NCBI RefSeq assembly: GCF_000003605.2
Contig: NW_003143794.1
Location: 312,842-334,456 of the forward strand
Direction: 5' to 3'
Length of the DNA: 21,615 nt
Source of the DNA: Saccoglossus kowalevskii
Taxonomy: Eukaryota; Hemichordata; Enteropneusta; Harrimaniidae
The notes beneath the pieces were generated by a model. The model worked only from the letters and a program-made list of their open reading frames with translations. It was not told the DNA's origin and ran no database searches. Made by a program: the position numbers and the translations under genes. Positions 20,569 to 21,615 of the stretch are shown here, piece after piece (position 1 is the first letter of the stretch; each line of letters opens with the position of its first letter).

Positions 20569-21615
20569 CTGAAATAGACAATTGTTGATATTGTCACAGT
20601 TCTTTATAATCATTTTTATTCAGGCATATCTAAATGTAGTACATTTATTTCAACTTTTTCAGACAAATCAAAAACAGCATATATTGTATTGTTTCACTGT
20701 GAAGATTTCAAACAAATATTGGTGTCCATTTTGACTGTTTTGCACAAGCTAACATTAATATTCAATTGTATACAAATTCTGAGAGTAGATGCCGTGTGTA
20801 AATAAATACCAAAAATAACGAGGGCATTCATTGGTATGACAATTGAAAAAAAAATTATTAACTATCCCTGGTATATACTCAGAATCAAATAATTATTCAT
20901 CATCAAAATCTTTTGAAAATTTCTAAATAGCAATCACAACTCAGAGGAGATTTCAACCTGCACTAGATTTCCGCAATGCTCATATAGTTTAGACCTATAC
21001 ACTGTTACTTTGGGATCACAAACGGGACATGTATGCCAAGTTTTAAAGACAATGGCAATCTTTCTCTGGTAGATATATTGTGAAAATACATACACACATA
21101 TACTGTGAACTTTGAGCTCTTGACTCTTAAAATGTCATGTCGTGTGGGTTACATAGGAATCATGTGTGCCAAGTTTGAAGTTCCCAGCTATTACCCTTGT
21201 AGCTCAATACTATACATACATAAAGGTCATACCGAGAACATGACTTTTTTACCTCACCAGAGTGAGTCAGGTGTATACTACTGGTGAATAATCATCACAT
21301 GATACATCACAAACAAATGAAAAATACATCACACCAGTCACACTGATATATCATGTCATATACATCACACCAGACACACTTATATATCATGTCATATACA
21401 TCACACCAGACACACTTAAATATAATGTCATATACATCACACCAGACACACTTGTATATAATGTCATATACATCACACCACACACTTATATATCATGTCA
21501 TATACATCACACCAGACACACTGATATATCATGTCATATACATCACAGCAGACACACTGATATATCATGTCATATACATCACACCAGACACACTGATATA
21601 TCATGTCATATACTT
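20569..21615. other. Intron or upstream region of the TEX30-like gene, plus repeats
   Basis: No second TEX30 exon is visible. The region is AT-rich. Two similar stretches, near 21023 (CATGTATGCCAAGTTTTAAAG) and near 21161 (CATGTGTGCCAAGTTTGAAG), suggest copies of a short dispersed repeat. A 36-bp minisatellite occupies the right end. The plus-strand ORF at 21105-21287 has no recognisable content. Confidence 0.6.
21325..21615. repeat. 36-bp minisatellite, about 8 copies
   Basis: This is a tandem array of a 36-base unit, consensus CATCACACCAGACACACTGA followed by TATATCATGTCATATA. One unit is shortened to about 32 bases near 21475 by loss of CAGA. Variation is clustered around position 18-24 of the unit (TGATATAT, TTATATAT, TTAAATAT, TTGTATAT). 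It continues to the window edge, so the total copy number is unknown. Confidence 0.95.

Overview
This is metazoan nuclear DNA: AT-rich, with small coding exons separated by introns that keep GT-AG borders. It carries simple repeats, minisatellites and small inverted-repeat elements. There is no operon structure, no ribosome binding sites and no long uninterrupted ORF. The gene content (secreted M14A digestive-type procarboxypeptidases and a TEX30/KANSL3-like hydrolase) and the compact introns suggest an invertebrate bilaterian, for example a marine deuterostome or lophotrochozoan. The phylum cannot be fixed from this window.

All recognisable genes are on the minus strand. From high to low coordinate, which is the direction of transcription, they are: (1) the last coding exon of a TEX30-like alpha/beta hydrolase (20132-20568), whose upstream exons lie beyond the right edge and whose probable long 3' UTR carries a MITE-like insertion; (2) a complete 10-exon preprocarboxypeptidase A-type gene ('copy A', 12596-16523, 423 codons rebuilt with an unbroken frame); (3) a decayed two-exon relic of a third carboxypeptidase copy (8980-9328), with stop codons, frameshifts and a lost splice donor; (4) a second procarboxypeptidase gene ('copy B', exons 1-8 at 482-6143, 338 residues), whose last two exons lie beyond the left edge. 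Copies A and B share exon order and all intron phases visible in both, so this is a tandem gene family with birth and death of members.

Each complete reading predicts a secreted zymogen: signal peptide, activation propeptide, then a zinc peptidase with H-x-x-E, WRK, NR, distal His, and in copy A the Tyr and Glu of the catalytic site. The copies differ at the propeptide boundary (RRRK only in B) and beside the third zinc ligand (HSYSQ in B, HSAAQ in A).

The remaining sequence is introns and gene-poor spacers. It holds a 25-bp minisatellite at the left edge, a 36-bp minisatellite at the right edge, two composite pentanucleotide arrays, a roughly 120-bp inverted repeat around a 715-bp spacer (17488-18444), a 127-bp TTAA-bounded foldback element (15033-15159) with a solo relative of its end at about 16888-16914, and a roughly 440-bp TIR element (19278-19716). 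Two stretches of relatively GC-rich, ORF-like sequence (10940-11075 and 11620-12120) are unexplained. I found no tRNA, rRNA, CRISPR array or prokaryotic system.
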